DNA of 64,000 nucleotides. Source: Pantoea sp. Cy-639 (GTDB lineage Bacteria; Pseudomonadota; Gammaproteobacteria; Pseudomonadales; Pseudomonadaceae). Below, piece after piece: positions 8,973 to 18,086 of the stretch. Within the stretch, counting starts at the first letter, position 1. Every line of letters starts with the position of its first letter. The stretch is taken from positions 186,001-250,000 of the forward strand of contig NZ_VWXI01000006.1 in the NCBI RefSeq assembly GCF_011752525.1, in the 5' to 3' direction. The notes under the pieces were generated by a model. It did no database searches. It had not been told where the DNA came from and saw only the letters and a program-made list of their open reading frames with translations. The translations under genes and the position numbers were made by a program.

Positions 8973-9587
8973 TCAGGCCACCGGGAAGGTGGCGAGCATC
9001 GACGGCCGCTGGCTCACCTGGATGAACCAGGCAGCCAGCCCCGGGTATTGCGCGCGCCAGTCGAACTCAGGCTGGCGCAGGTCGAGGTAGCCCAGGGCAC
9101 AGGCCACGCCGATTGCCGCGATATCGAAGCCCGCGGCCAGTTCGGCGAGGTGTTCCCGCTCCAGGTTCGCCAGCCCGCGGCGGATCTTCTCGCCTTGGGC
9201 TTCGACCCAACCGTGCCATTGCTTGTCCGTCGGGCGCAGGAACGTCTCGTAGCGCGTGGCTACCGCCGCATCCATGATCGCGTCCGCCTGGGAGGCCAGG
9301 GTCAGGCGCCGCCAGCGCGTAGAGCCCTCGCGGGGGATCAGCGGGTTGCCGACATGCTGGCTGTCGAGGTACTCGCAGATCACCCGGCTGTCGTGCAGCA
9401 CGCTGCCGTCGTCCAGGCGCAGGGCCGGGATCTTGCCGATCGGGTTGCCCTGGTTGAGCTGATCGTCGCCGTTGACCGGGCTGATGTTGACGCCCTGCAG
9501 GGTGACGCGTTGCTGTTGGCCGGTCTCGTGCAGCACGATCATGACCTTGCGCACGAAGGGCGACAGCGGCGAATGGAACAGGATCAT
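8973..9587 (-). CDS. Glutathione S-transferase family protein
   Basis: 204-aa cytosolic GST-like protein. The N-terminal thioredoxin-fold domain opens with LFHSPLSPFVRKVMIVLHE, where SPF replaces the usual Cys/Ser active-site stretch. It then has the KIPAL cis-Pro segment and the DGSVLHDSRVICEYLD glutathione-gamma-Glu binding region. An all-helical C-terminal domain follows. The gene starts 2 bp after the msrA stop, so the pair is co-transcribed and suits an oxidative or electrophile stress role. The electrophile is not predictable. Confidence 0.88.
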   Translation of the reverse strand: MILFHSPLSPFVRKVMIVLHETGQQQRVTLQGVNISPVNGDDQLNQGNPIGKIPALRLDDGSVLHDSRVICEYLDSQHVGNPLIPREGSTRWRRLTLASQADAIMDAAVATRYETFLRPTDKQWHGWVEAQGEKIRRGLANLEREHLAELAAGFDIAAIGVACALGYLDLRQPEFDWRAQYPGLAAWFIQVSQRPSMLATFPVA

Positions 9588-9589
9588 GT

Positions 9590-10258
9590 TCAGTTACCCT
9601 GCAGGCTGGGTGGCAGGCACACGCCGGTGCCACCGATGCCGCAGTAGCCGTCCGGGTTCTTGGCCAGGTACTGCTGGTGGTAGGCCTCGGCGAAGTACAC
9701 GGTCGGCGCCTGGTCGATCTCGGTGGTGATCGCGCCGAAGCCGGCCTTGTGCAGCTCGGCCTGGAAGGCGTCGCGGCTGGCCTTGGCTTCGTCCAGTTGC
9801 TGTGGCGAGGTGCAGTAGATCGCCGAGCGGTACTGGGTGCCGACATCGTTGCCCTGGCGCATGCCCTGGGTCGGGTTGTGCAGTTCCCAGAACATCGCCA
9901 GCAGCTCGCGGTAGCTGACCTTGTTCTTGTCGAACACCACCAGCACCACTTCGGTGTGGCCGGTCAGGCCCGAGCAGACTTCCTCGTAGGTGGGGTGGGG
10001 AGTGAAGCCGCCGGCATAGCCGACCACGGTGCTGACCACGCCTTCACGCTGCCAGAAGCGCCGCTCGGCGCCCCAGAAGCAGCCCAGGCCGAAGATGGCG
10101 AAATCGATGTCGCCTTCGAAGAAGGGGCCAAGCAGCGGGGTGCCTTCGAACACGTAGTGGAATTCGGGCAGGGTCATCGGGGTTTCGCGGCCAGGCAGGG
10201 CCTGTTCCGCGGTGGGCAGGACATTTTTGTTCACCAGGATTTGCGAACGCAGGACCAT
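9590..10258 (-). CDS. msrA: Peptide-methionine (S)-S-oxide reductase MsrA
   Basis: Reduces methionine-S-sulfoxide in proteins and free methionine. 222 aa. The catalytic Cys60 is in the invariant GCFWG motif. Resolving cysteines are near the C-terminus in [14 protein letters not shown]. The YAGG and GHTEVV family motifs are also present. The N-terminal ~50 residues are longer than the minimal domain, as in other gamma-proteobacterial MsrA. It lies downstream of dipA, separated by a long REP hairpin, and directly upstream of a GST gene in the same operon. Confidence 0.96.
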   Translation of the reverse strand: MVLRSQILVNKNVLPTAEQALPGRETPMTLPEFHYVFEGTPLLGPFFEGDIDFAIFGLGCFWGAERRFWQREGVVSTVVGYAGGFTPHPTYEEVCSGLTGHTEVVLVVFDKNKVSYRELLAMFWELHNPTQGMRQGNDVGTQYRSAIYCTSPQQLDEAKASRDAFQAELHKAGFGAITTEIDQAPTVYFAEAYHQQYLAKNPDGYCGIGGTGVCLPPSLQGN

Positions 10259-10290
10259 GGCCGTTCCTCTCTTAGGTATTCAACAACCTG

Positions 10291-10374
10291 GGGCCGCTTT
10301 GCGGCCCATCGCAGGCTATCGCCAGCTCCCACAGTAGTTGTGAAGTCATTGTGGGAGCTGGCGATAGCCTGCGA
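10291..10374. repeat. 25-bp perfect inverted repeat plus small hairpin (REP/terminator) between dipA and msrA
   Basis: Arms 10309-10333 and 10350-10374 are perfect 25-bp reverse complements around a 16-nt spacer, with the REP-like core AGCTCCCACA. Next to it is GGGCCGCTTTGCGGCCC (10291-10307), a 7-bp stem. In the minus-strand dipA to msrA direction these could terminate dipA transcription before the msrA promoter. Confidence 0.8.
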
Positions 10375-10435
10375 AGGGCTCAAAGCAGCCCCAGAAGGCA
10401 AGTGATGCCTATAGTGCCCGAGGTTTGTGCCGCTG

Positions 10436-13129
10436 TCAGTCCATCGGACCGCGTGGGTAGCGGCGCAGTTTCTCGTTGAGCTCACGCCCCGGAATCGGCC
10501 GGTCGAACAGGTAGCCCTGGCCCACGTCGCAGCGGTGCCGGCGCAGGAATGCCAGCTGCGCGGGAGTCTCGATCCCTTCGGCCACCACCTTGAGCTTGAG
10601 GTTGTGGGCCATGGCCACCACCGCCGAGGTGATCTCCATGTCGTCCTGGTTGTCGGGGATCTCGTTGATGAAGCTGCGGTCGATCTTGATGATGTCGATC
10701 GGAAACTTCTTCAGGTAGCTCAGCGACGAGTAGCCGGTGCCGAAGTCGTCCATCGCCAGGGTCAGGCCCAGGGCCTTGAGCTCGTCGAGCTGACGGTGGG
10801 TGTCCTCGCTGGCTTCGAGCAGCAGGCCTTCGGTCAGCTCCAGCTCCAGCAGGTGCGGCGGCAGTGCTTCTTCCTTGAGGATGCTGCCGATCGAACTGAC
10901 CAGCTCGGGGTCGGAGAACTGCTTGGGCGACAGGTTGATGGCCACGTGCAGGTTGCCGAAGCCGGCCTCGCGCAGTTGCTGGCTCATGCGGCAGGCCTGG
11001 CGTACCACCCACTTGCCGATGGGGATGATCAGGCCGGTTTCCTCGGCGACGCTGATGAACTGGTCGGGGCGGATCATGCCGCGCTCCGGATGATTCCAGC
11101 GCAGCAGCGCTTCCAGGCCGAGCAGGCGTCCGCTACGCAGGCACAGCTTGGGCTGGTAGAAGACTTCCAGCTCGTTCTGGGTCAGCGCGCGGCGCAGGTT
11201 GTTCTCGACGAACAGTTTGTAGCTGGCCTCGGCGTTGAGCACTTCGGTGAACACCTGGACCTGGTGCTTGCCGTTGGCCTTGGCCTTGTGCAGGGCGAGG
11301 CCGGCGTTCTTCATCAGCGTGGCCGGGTCGCTACCGTGCAGCGGCGCGCAGGCCAGGCCCACCGAAGCGGTGACGTTGATCAGCTGGTTGTCGACGAACA
11401 TCGGCTTGTCGAGGGTGCGCAGCAGTTGATGGGCGACGTCCTGGCCATTCTCGAGCGGGGTCTCGTCGAGCAGCAGGGCGAATTCGTTGCTGGCGAAGCG
11501 AGCCAGGCTGCCACCACTGCTCAGGCTGTTGCGCAGGCGCCGGGCGAGGCTGATCAGCAGCTTGTCGCCGGTCTGGTGGCCGAGGCTGTCGTTGATCCGC
11601 TTGAAGTTGTCGATGTCCACCAGCAGCAGGCAGATGGGGCTGGCGCTGTCGCGGGCGAAGCGCTCGTCGAGGTTGCGGATGAACGCCGGGCGGTTGCCCA
11701 GGTTGGTCAGGTTGTCGGTGTAGGCCAGGCGTTCGATGCGCTGCTGCGCCAGCTTGCTCTGGGTGATGTCCTCATAGATGCCGATGTAGTGCGTCAGCTC
11801 GCGGTTGTCGCCATACACCTTGGAGATCGACAGCTGGCCCCAGTAGGGTTCGAGGTTCTTGCGCCGGCTCTTGAACTCGCCTTGCCAGCTGTTGCCCATG
11901 GCCAGGCTCGAGGGCGAATCGAACAGCAGCTCGCTGAGGTTCTCCAGCGCCGGCAGTTCGGCCAGGTGGTGGCCCTGGACTTCTTCGGTACTGTACTGGG
12001 TGATGGCGGTGAAGCTGGGGTTGACGTACTCGACCACGCCGTCGCGATTGACCAGCAGGAAAGCGCTGGCGCTCTGTTCGACAGCACGCTGGAACAGGTG
12101 CAGGGCACTGGCGGCGGTGCGCCGGTTGTGATTGTTGATCACCTGGGCGAACTGGTCGGCCAGTTCGCCGGCGAAGGCGATCTCGTCCGACTGCCAGGCC
12201 CGGGCGCGGCCGGTCTGCTCCAGGCACAGCACGCCGATCACCTGGCCGTCGATGCGGATGCTGGCATCGAGCATGGCGTTGTCGTCGGTGCTGTAGAGCG
12301 TCTCGGCCATCTCGCGGGTGCGCGGGTCGTGGCTGGCGTTGTGGGCGTCGATGGCGCGGCTGGCGTGCAACGCTTCGAGGTAGTTCGGAAAGCGGCTGAC
12401 GTCGATCGCCTCGGGCAGGCGGTGCTGCCGTTCGCGGCGGTACCAGGCAATGATCGGCTCCAGGCGCTGCTCGTCCAGGTACCAGATGCTGGCGCAGTCG
12501 ACGTTGTAGATTTCGCAGGCGCTCTGGGTGATCAGCTCGGCGGCTTCGAGCAGTGAGTTGCCGATGCTGTAGCGCTGGCGGGCCAGGCGCAGGATCAGGT
12601 CCTGCTGGGCGCGCACCCGCTCCAGGTGCTCGAGCTGCTCCTGCTGGGCGCGCTGGTTGAGCTGCAGGGCCAGTTGCAGGCGGTTGTTGCGCGACTCGAG
12701 GTCGTCGGTGTCGTGCCCCGCGTCGTCGTCCTGCTGGTCGTCGAGCACGGTCAGGTAGCCACGCAGCAACTGGCGGTTGTGCTGCTTGTAGCTCTCGCCG
12801 ACTTCCAGCAGGCGCAGGCTGTCGGGGCTGGCGTGCAGGGTGTAGCGCACCCGATAGTGGCCGCGTCGGGACAGCTGCAACTGGATTTCGTCGTGCAGCT
12901 TGTAGCGCGCCTCGGGTTCCATGAGGCTGGCGTAGGGCGCGCCGATCAGGGCGCAGAGGTCGGCGGCGGCCAGGCCGAACTGGCGCTCGCAGGCCGGATC
13001 GAGGTAGAGCATCGCCCAACTGGCTTCGTTGAGCCGTTCGAAACGCAGCATGCCGAGCCGCGAGGGCACGGGGAGCTGCGTGACGACCTCGGCTGCCACA
13101 CGGCTGGCGGCATCGGGTTGGCTTTTCAT
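10436..13129 (-). CDS. dipA: c-di-GMP phosphodiesterase DipA (PAS-GAF-PAS-GGDEF-EAL)
   Basis: 897-aa signalling protein from the ATG at 13129 (an upstream ATG at 13207 would give 923 aa); P. aeruginosa DipA is about 899 aa. Order: PAS (~20-130), helical linker, GAF (~195-340), PAS (~350-470), GGDEF (~480-640), EAL (~650-890). The GGDEF signature is degenerate (ASNEF), so cyclase activity is unlikely. The EAL domain keeps LEALLRW, DDFGTGYSSL and KIDRSFI, so it should hydrolyse c-di-GMP. Position between msrA and aceF and the ASNEF variant match P. aeruginosa DipA, a dispersal phosphodiesterase. No membrane segments are visible. Confidence 0.9.
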   Translation of the reverse strand: MKSQPDAASRVAAEVVTQLPVPSRLGMLRFERLNEASWAMLYLDPACERQFGLAAADLCALIGAPYASLMEPEARYKLHDEIQLQLSRRGHYRVRYTLHASPDSLRLLEVGESYKQHNRQLLRGYLTVLDDQQDDDAGHDTDDLESRNNRLQLALQLNQRAQQEQLEHLERVRAQQDLILRLARQRYSIGNSLLEAAELITQSACEIYNVDCASIWYLDEQRLEPIIAWYRRERQHRLPEAIDVSRFPNYLEALHASRAIDAHNASHDPRTREMAETLYSTDDNAMLDASIRIDGQVIGVLCLEQTGRARAWQSDEIAFAGELADQFAQVINNHNRRTAASALHLFQRAVEQSASAFLLVNRDGVVEYVNPSFTAITQYSTEEVQGHHLAELPALENLSELLFDSPSSLAMGNSWQGEFKSRRKNLEPYWGQLSISKVYGDNRELTHYIGIYEDITQSKLAQQRIERLAYTDNLTNLGNRPAFIRNLDERFARDSASPICLLLVDIDNFKRINDSLGHQTGDKLLISLARRLRNSLSSGGSLARFASNEFALLLDETPLENGQDVAHQLLRTLDKPMFVDNQLINVTASVGLACAPLHGSDPATLMKNAGLALHKAKANGKHQVQVFTEVLNAEASYKLFVENNLRRALTQNELEVFYQPKLCLRSGRLLGLEALLRWNHPERGMIRPDQFISVAEETGLIIPIGKWVVRQACRMSQQLREAGFGNLHVAINLSPKQFSDPELVSSIGSILKEEALPPHLLELELTEGLLLEASEDTHRQLDELKALGLTLAMDDFGTGYSSLSYLKKFPIDIIKIDRSFINEIPDNQDDMEITSAVVAMAHNLKLKVVAEGIETPAQLAFLRRHRCDVGQGYLFDRPIPGRELNEKLRRYPRGPMD

Positions 13130-13275
13130 CGAAGACTCGCTTGAAGAAGGCGGTTGGTGCGGCGGGTCGCGGGTTATGCGGCGGCGCTTCGGGCAAGGTT
13201 GCATCATGTCCCGAGGGCTGGCAAGCGGCCGTGGACAATGCTGTGAACAGGTTGTCGGCCGGGATGCGAAAATCT

Positions 13276-13311
13276 GTAGGCGCCGGCCTCGCCAGCAAGG
13301 CCGGCGCCTAC
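13276..13311. repeat. REP hairpin between dipA promoter and aceF 3' end
   Basis: Perfect 14-bp stem (13276-13289 with 13298-13311) and an 8-nt loop. The sequence belongs to the same family as the REP pair at 2572-2640. Confidence 0.8.
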
Positions 13312-13324
13312 GAAATGGAGGGCA

Positions 13325-13404
13325 AAAAAAGCCCCGCCAGGTGGCGGGGTTGAGGTACGAGCGTGGCAGCTCGAAAACGGTGCTGCCCCCCGGAGAGGGG
13401 CAGC
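13325..13404 (-). terminator. Terminator of the aceEF operon
   Basis: Read on the minus strand, an 8-bp hairpin (13382-13404, GCTGCCCC/GGGGCAGC) starts 9 bp after the aceF stop. It is followed by a 7-bp GC stem (13332-13349) and a run of seven U (13324-13330). The second hairpin plus U-run is a textbook rho-independent terminator. Confidence 0.8.
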
Positions 13405-13412
13405 GTGCAGCT

Positions 13413-15044
13413 TTACAGCAGCATGGTGCGGATGTCGCCCAGCACGTCGCCCAGGCGCTTGGTGAAGCGCGCGGCGGCGGCGCCGTTGATCACGCGGTGA
13501 TCGTAGGACAGCGACAGCGGCAGCATCAGCTTCGGCTGGAAGGCCTTGCCATCCCAGACCGGCTGCATGGTGGCCTTCGACACACCAAGGATCGCCACCT
13601 CAGGCGCGTTGACGATCGGCGTGAAGCCGGTGCCGCCAATGTGGCCGAGGCTGGAAATGGTGAAGCAGGCGCCTTGCATCTCGTCGGCCGACAGCTTCTT
13701 GGTGCGGGCCTTCTCGGCCAGCGAGGCGGCTTCGGCAGCCAGTTGCAGCAGGCTCTTCTGGTCGACGTTCTTGATCACCGGGACCAGCAGACCATCCGGG
13801 GTGTCCACGGCGAAGCCGATGTGCACGTACTTCTTGCGGATGATCGCCTTGCCGCTTGGGGCCAGCGAGCTGTTGAAGTCCGGCAGTTCCTTGAGCAGGA
13901 AGGCACAGGCCTTGAGCAGCAGTGGCAGCACGGTCAGCTTGACGCCGGCCTTTTCGGCGACGGCTTTCTGCGCGACGCGGAAAGCTTCCAGCTCGGTGAT
14001 GTCGGCAGAGTCGAACTGGGTCACGTGCGGCACGTTCAGCCAGCTGCGGTGCAGGTTGGCGGCGCCGACCTGCATCAGGCGGGTCAGGGCGACTTCTTCC
14101 ACTTCACCGAACTTGCTGAAGTCCACGGCCGGGATCGGCGGGATGCCGGCGCCGCCGGTCGCGCCAGCAGCCGGCGCTTCCTTGGCCTTCTGCATCATGG
14201 CCTTGACGTAGACCTGCACGTCTTCCTTCAGGATGCGGCCGTGCGGGCCGGTCGCGGCAACCGCGCCCAGGTCGACACCGAACTCGCGAGCCAGCTGGCG
14301 AACCGCAGGGCCTGCGTGGACCTTGGCGTTGCTGCCGGCAGCCGGTGCGGTAGCGACCGGTGCAGGGGCGGCGGCCGCAGCGGCAGGAGCGGCGGCCGGA
14401 GCCGCCTCAGCCTTGGCCGGGGCAGCCGCGGCAGGTGCCGGAGTGGCAGCTGGGGCAGCGCCTGCGACCTTGAGCTTGAAGATCAGGTCGCCAGTGCCGA
14501 CTTCGTCTTCCAGCTTGCACAGGACTTCTTCGACCACGCCAGCGGCGGGCGACGGGATTTCCATGGAGGCCTTGTCGGACTCCAGGGTGATCAGCGACTG
14601 GTCGGCCTCGACGCTGTCGCCGACCTTGACCAGCACTTCGATGATCTTGGCCTTGCCCGACGAACCGATGTCCGGCACGTGGATGTCCTGCACGCTGGCA
14701 GCAGCCGGGGCGGCAGCAGGCGCAGGAGCCGGGGCGGCTTCAGCGGCCGGAGCCGGTGCAGCAGCCTGGGCCGGGGCTGCGGCCGGAGCCTCGGGAGCCG
14801 CAGCAGCGGCGCCCTCGGCTTCCAGGACCAGCAATTCGTCGCCTTCTTTCAGGCGGTCGCCCAGCTTGACCTTCAGTTCCTTGACGATGCCGGCCTTGGG
14901 GGCCGGGATCTCCATGGAGGCCTTGTCGGACTCCAGGGTCAGCAGGCTCTGGTCGGCCTCGATACGGTCACCGACCTTGACGAACAGCTCGATGATTTCA
15001 CCTTCACCGCTGCCGATGTCAGGTACGCGAATGAGTTCGCTCAC
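13413..15044 (-). CDS. aceF: Dihydrolipoyllysine acetyltransferase (E2) of pyruvate dehydrogenase
   Basis: E2 core of the pyruvate dehydrogenase complex, which transfers acetyl from lipoamide to CoA. 543 aa from a GTG start at 15044, 13 bp after the aceE stop. Two lipoyl domains (~2-76 and ~118-192) carry the lipoylated Lys in SDKASMEIP (Lys41 in the first). They are joined by long Ala/Pro linkers. An E3/E1-binding domain (~240-280) contains GPAVRQLAREFGVDLG. The catalytic domain (~315-543) ends with YDHRVINGAAAARF. The usual HRxxDG is HRxxNG, a variant also known in Azotobacter and Pseudomonas E2p. The duplicated lipoyl coding segments give near-identical DNA around 14560 and 14910. Confidence 0.97.
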   Translation of the reverse strand: MSELIRVPDIGSGEGEIIELFVKVGDRIEADQSLLTLESDKASMEIPAPKAGIVKELKVKLGDRLKEGDELLVLEAEGAAAAAPEAPAAAPAQAAAPAPAAEAAPAPAPAAAPAAASVQDIHVPDIGSSGKAKIIEVLVKVGDSVEADQSLITLESDKASMEIPSPAAGVVEEVLCKLEDEVGTGDLIFKLKVAGAAPAATPAPAAAAPAKAEAAPAAAPAAAAAAPAPVATAPAAGSNAKVHAGPAVRQLAREFGVDLGAVAATGPHGRILKEDVQVYVKAMMQKAKEAPAAGATGGAGIPPIPAVDFSKFGEVEEVALTRLMQVGAANLHRSWLNVPHVTQFDSADITELEAFRVAQKAVAEKAGVKLTVLPLLLKACAFLLKELPDFNSSLAPSGKAIIRKKYVHIGFAVDTPDGLLVPVIKNVDQKSLLQLAAEAASLAEKARTKKLSADEMQGACFTISSLGHIGGTGFTPIVNAPEVAILGVSKATMQPVWDGKAFQPKLMLPLSLSYDHRVINGAAAARFTKRLGDVLGDIRTMLL

Positions 15045-15057
15045 TTAAAAATACTCC

Positions 15058-17703
15058 TCAGCAGTCCAGTGGGTTGCGCTTGTCCGGATCGATGCCGAAC
15101 TTGACGATGGCGTCAGCCACAACCTTGGGTTCGATCTCGCCACGGTCGGCCAGGGCTTCCAGGGCGGCCAGCACCACGAAGTGGCGGTCGACTTCGAAGA
15201 AGTGACGCAGCTTCTTGCGGCTGTCGCTGCGGCCGTAACCGTCGGTACCCAGGACCTTGAACTCCTTGCTCGGGACCCACTGGCGGATCTGCTCGGCGAA
15301 CAGCTTCATGTAGTCGGTGGAGGCGACGACCGGGCCCTTGCGGCCGGCCAGGCACTGCTCGACGTAGGTCTGCTGTGGCTTCTGGCCAGGCTTGAGGCGG
15401 TTGGCGCGTTCCACGGCCAGGCCGTCGCGACGCAGTTCGTTGAAGCTGGTGACGCTCCACACGTCGGCGCCGACGTTGAACTCTTCACGCAGGATCTTCG
15501 CCGCTTCGCGGACTTCGCGCAGGATGGTGCCGGAGCCCATCAGCTGGACGTGGTGCGCGGCTTCGCGGGTGTCTTCCTCGAGCAGGTACATGCCCTTGAC
15601 GATGCCTTCCTCGACACCGGCCGGCATGGCTGGCTGCTGGTAGGACTCGTTCATCACGGTGATGTAGTAGAAGATGTCCTGTTGCTCTTCGGTCATCTTC
15701 TTCATGCCGTCCTGGATGATCACCGCCAGCTCGTAGCCGTAGGTCGGATCGTAGGTGCGGCAGTTCGGGATGGTGCCCGCCATCATGTGGCTGTGACCGT
15801 CTTCGTGCTGCAGGCCTTCACCGTTGAGGGTGGTACGGCCGGCGGTACCGCCGATCAGGAAACCACGGGTACGGCTGTCGCCGGCAGCCCAGGCCAGGTC
15901 GCCGATACGCTGGAAGCCGAACATCGAGTAGAAGATGTAGAACGGCAGCATCGGCTGGTTGTGGCAGCTGTACGAGGTACCGGCGGCGATGAACGACGAC
16001 ATGGCGCCGGCTTCGTTGATGCCTTCCTCGAGGATCTGGCCCTTCTTGTCCTCGCGGTAGAACATCACCTGGTCCTTGTCGACCGGCTCGTAGAGCTGGC
16101 CCACGGACGAGTAGATGCCCAGCTGGCGGAACATGCCCTCCATACCGAAGGTACGGGCTTCGTCCGGGATGATCGGAACGATGCGCTGGCCGATTTCCTT
16201 GTCCTTGACCAGTTGCGCCAGGATGCGCACGAAGGCCATGGTGGTGGAGATTTCACGGTCGCCCGAGCCGTCGAGGATCGCTTTGAGCGTTTCCAGTGGC
16301 GGGGTCGGCACGCTGAAGCTCTTGGCACGGCGCTGCGGCACGAAGCCACCCAGGGCGGCGCGGCGCTCGGCCAGGTACTTGGCTTCGGCGGAGCCTTCTT
16401 CCGGACGGAAGAACGGCAGGTTCTCCAGGTCGGCATCCTTGACCGGGATGTCGAAGCGGTCACGGAAGTGACGCAGGCTGTCGACGTCGACCTTCTTGGT
16501 GTTGTGCGCGGTGTTCTTGGCTTCGCCGGCACCGGTACCGTAACCCTTGATGGTCTTGGCCAGGATGACGGTCGGCTGACCCTTGTGGTTGGTCGCCTGG
16601 TGGTACGCCGCGTAGACCTTGTACGGGTCGTGGCCGCCGCGGTTGAGCTTCCAGATCTCGTCGTCGGACAGGTCTTCGACCATGGCCTTGAGTTCCGGGG
16701 TGTTGAAGAAGTTCTCGCGGACGTACGCGCCGTCCTTGGCCTTGTAGTTCTGGTACTCGCCGTCGATGACTTCGTCCATGCGGCGCTGCAGGGCACCGTC
16801 GGTGTCCTTGGCGAACAGCGGGTCCCAGAAGCGGCCCCAGACCACTTTGTTGACGTTCCAGCCACCGCCGCGGAACACGCCTTCGAGTTCCTGGATGATC
16901 TTGCCGTTGCCGCGAACCGGGCCGTCGAGGCGCTGCAGGTTGCAGTTGATGACGAAGATCAGGTTGTCCAGCTTCTCGCGGCCGGCCAGGGCGATCGCGC
17001 CCAGGGATTCCGGCTCGTCGCACTCGCCGTCGCCCATGAAGCACCAGACCTTCTGCTTGCCGGCCGGGATGAAGCCACGGGCTTCCAGGTACTTCATGAA
17101 GCGTGCCTGGTAGATCGCCTGGATCGGGCCCAGGCCCATGGAAACGGTCGGGAACTGCCAGAAGTCAGGCATCAGCCACGGGTGCGGGTACGAGGACAGG
17201 CCCTGGCCGTCGACTTCCTGGCGGAAGTTGTTCATCTGGTCTTCGTTGATGCGGCCTTCGAGGAACGCACGGGCATAGATGCCTGGGGAGGCGTGGCCCT
17301 GGAAGAAGATCAGGTCGCCGCCGTGTTCTTCAGTCGGGGCCTGGAAGAAGTAGTTGAAGCCGATGTCGTACAGGGTCGCGCTGGAGGCGAAGCTGGAGAT
17401 GTGACCACCCAGGTCCGAGTCGCGCAGGTTGGTGCGCATGACCATGGCCAGGGCGTTCCAACGCACCATCGAGCGGATGCGGCGTTCCATGAACAGGTCG
17501 CCAGGCATGCGTGCTTCGTGGGTGACAGGGATGGTGTTGCGGTAGGGCGTGGTGATGGCATACGGCAGCTGGGAGCCACTACGGGTGGCCAGCTCGCCCA
17601 TACGGGTCATCAGGTAATGAGCGCGGTCTTCGCCTTCTTTGTCGAGGACCGACTCCAGGGCATCCAGCCATTCCTGGGTTTCGATTGGATCGAGGTCTTG
17701 CAT
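15058..17703 (-). CDS. aceE: Pyruvate dehydrogenase E1 component, homodimeric
   Basis: Thiamine-diphosphate enzyme that decarboxylates pyruvate and acetylates the lipoyl arm of AceF. 881 aa, the normal length for the single-chain E1p of gamma-proteobacteria (about 885). The TPP/Mg-binding motif is [10 protein letters not shown], ~230 residues in. The start ATG at 17703 has GGAG 6 bp upstream. It is the first gene of the aceE-aceF operon. The 380-bp divergent region towards glnE carries two TGTAGT-type operator palindromes, so transcription is probably controlled by a carbon-metabolism regulator (see 17813-17879). Confidence 0.97.
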   Translation of the reverse strand: MQDLDPIETQEWLDALESVLDKEGEDRAHYLMTRMGELATRSGSQLPYAITTPYRNTIPVTHEARMPGDLFMERRIRSMVRWNALAMVMRTNLRDSDLGGHISSFASSATLYDIGFNYFFQAPTEEHGGDLIFFQGHASPGIYARAFLEGRINEDQMNNFRQEVDGQGLSSYPHPWLMPDFWQFPTVSMGLGPIQAIYQARFMKYLEARGFIPAGKQKVWCFMGDGECDEPESLGAIALAGREKLDNLIFVINCNLQRLDGPVRGNGKIIQELEGVFRGGGWNVNKVVWGRFWDPLFAKDTDGALQRRMDEVIDGEYQNYKAKDGAYVRENFFNTPELKAMVEDLSDDEIWKLNRGGHDPYKVYAAYHQATNHKGQPTVILAKTIKGYGTGAGEAKNTAHNTKKVDVDSLRHFRDRFDIPVKDADLENLPFFRPEEGSAEAKYLAERRAALGGFVPQRRAKSFSVPTPPLETLKAILDGSGDREISTTMAFVRILAQLVKDKEIGQRIVPIIPDEARTFGMEGMFRQLGIYSSVGQLYEPVDKDQVMFYREDKKGQILEEGINEAGAMSSFIAAGTSYSCHNQPMLPFYIFYSMFGFQRIGDLAWAAGDSRTRGFLIGGTAGRTTLNGEGLQHEDGHSHMMAGTIPNCRTYDPTYGYELAVIIQDGMKKMTEEQQDIFYYITVMNESYQQPAMPAGVEEGIVKGMYLLEEDTREAAHHVQLMGSGTILREVREAAKILREEFNVGADVWSVTSFNELRRDGLAVERANRLKPGQKPQQTYVEQCLAGRKGPVVASTDYMKLFAEQIRQWVPSKEFKVLGTDGYGRSDSRKKLRHFFEVDRHFVVLAALEALADRGEIEPKVVADAIVKFGIDPDKRNPLDC

Positions 17704-17812
17704 GGCTTGCTCCAGGGCGGAAAGGCCACCAGAATCGATGGCCTGAGTTTGCGACTGGCCTTATGGGCAGACGTCGTGAATTCTTGGATTACCGGACAGT
17801 CATCCGGCGCGG

Positions 17813-17879
17813 TGTAGTTTTACTACAAATGGTTTCGCATTTCATGCTTTTGCGCGCCATGGGTAGTAGTAAAACTACA
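17813..17879. promoter_or_regulatory. Two RccR-type operator palindromes upstream of aceE
   Basis: Site 1, 17813-17827, is TGTAGT-TTT-ACTACA, a perfect palindrome apart from its centre. Site 2, 17865-17879, is AGTAGT-AAA-ACTACA. The two are also inverted copies of each other (13 of 13 inner bases) with centres 52 bp apart, so they could bind dimers on one DNA face or loop the promoter. RccR of Pseudomonas is known to control aceE and glcB, and I recall TGTAGT/ACTACA half-sites for it. The same half-sites occur upstream of glcB here. Assignment to RccR is inferred. Confidence 0.65.
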
Positions 17880-18086
17880 TAAATGCGACGTTTGGTCGCA
17901 CCTCGGCTTGTGAGGAAAAACGTTCATGTTGGTTGGCGTTGTGTCGCGAACGGGTGATTCTTGATGTTTCTTGCCAATGATTCGTTTTTTTCAGCTATTT
18001 CCAACTTTTGTACGACAGTCCAACCGTGGTCCGGCTCCCCTTCGACCGCTCCAACCCCTCTCTTTCACGCCGATCAAGGATAGACC

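Noticed and set aside
14550..14945. Near-identical DNA segments about 350 bp apart inside aceF
   Set aside because: They encode the lipoylation-site region of the two lipoyl domains; an ordinary domain duplication, not a mobile repeat.
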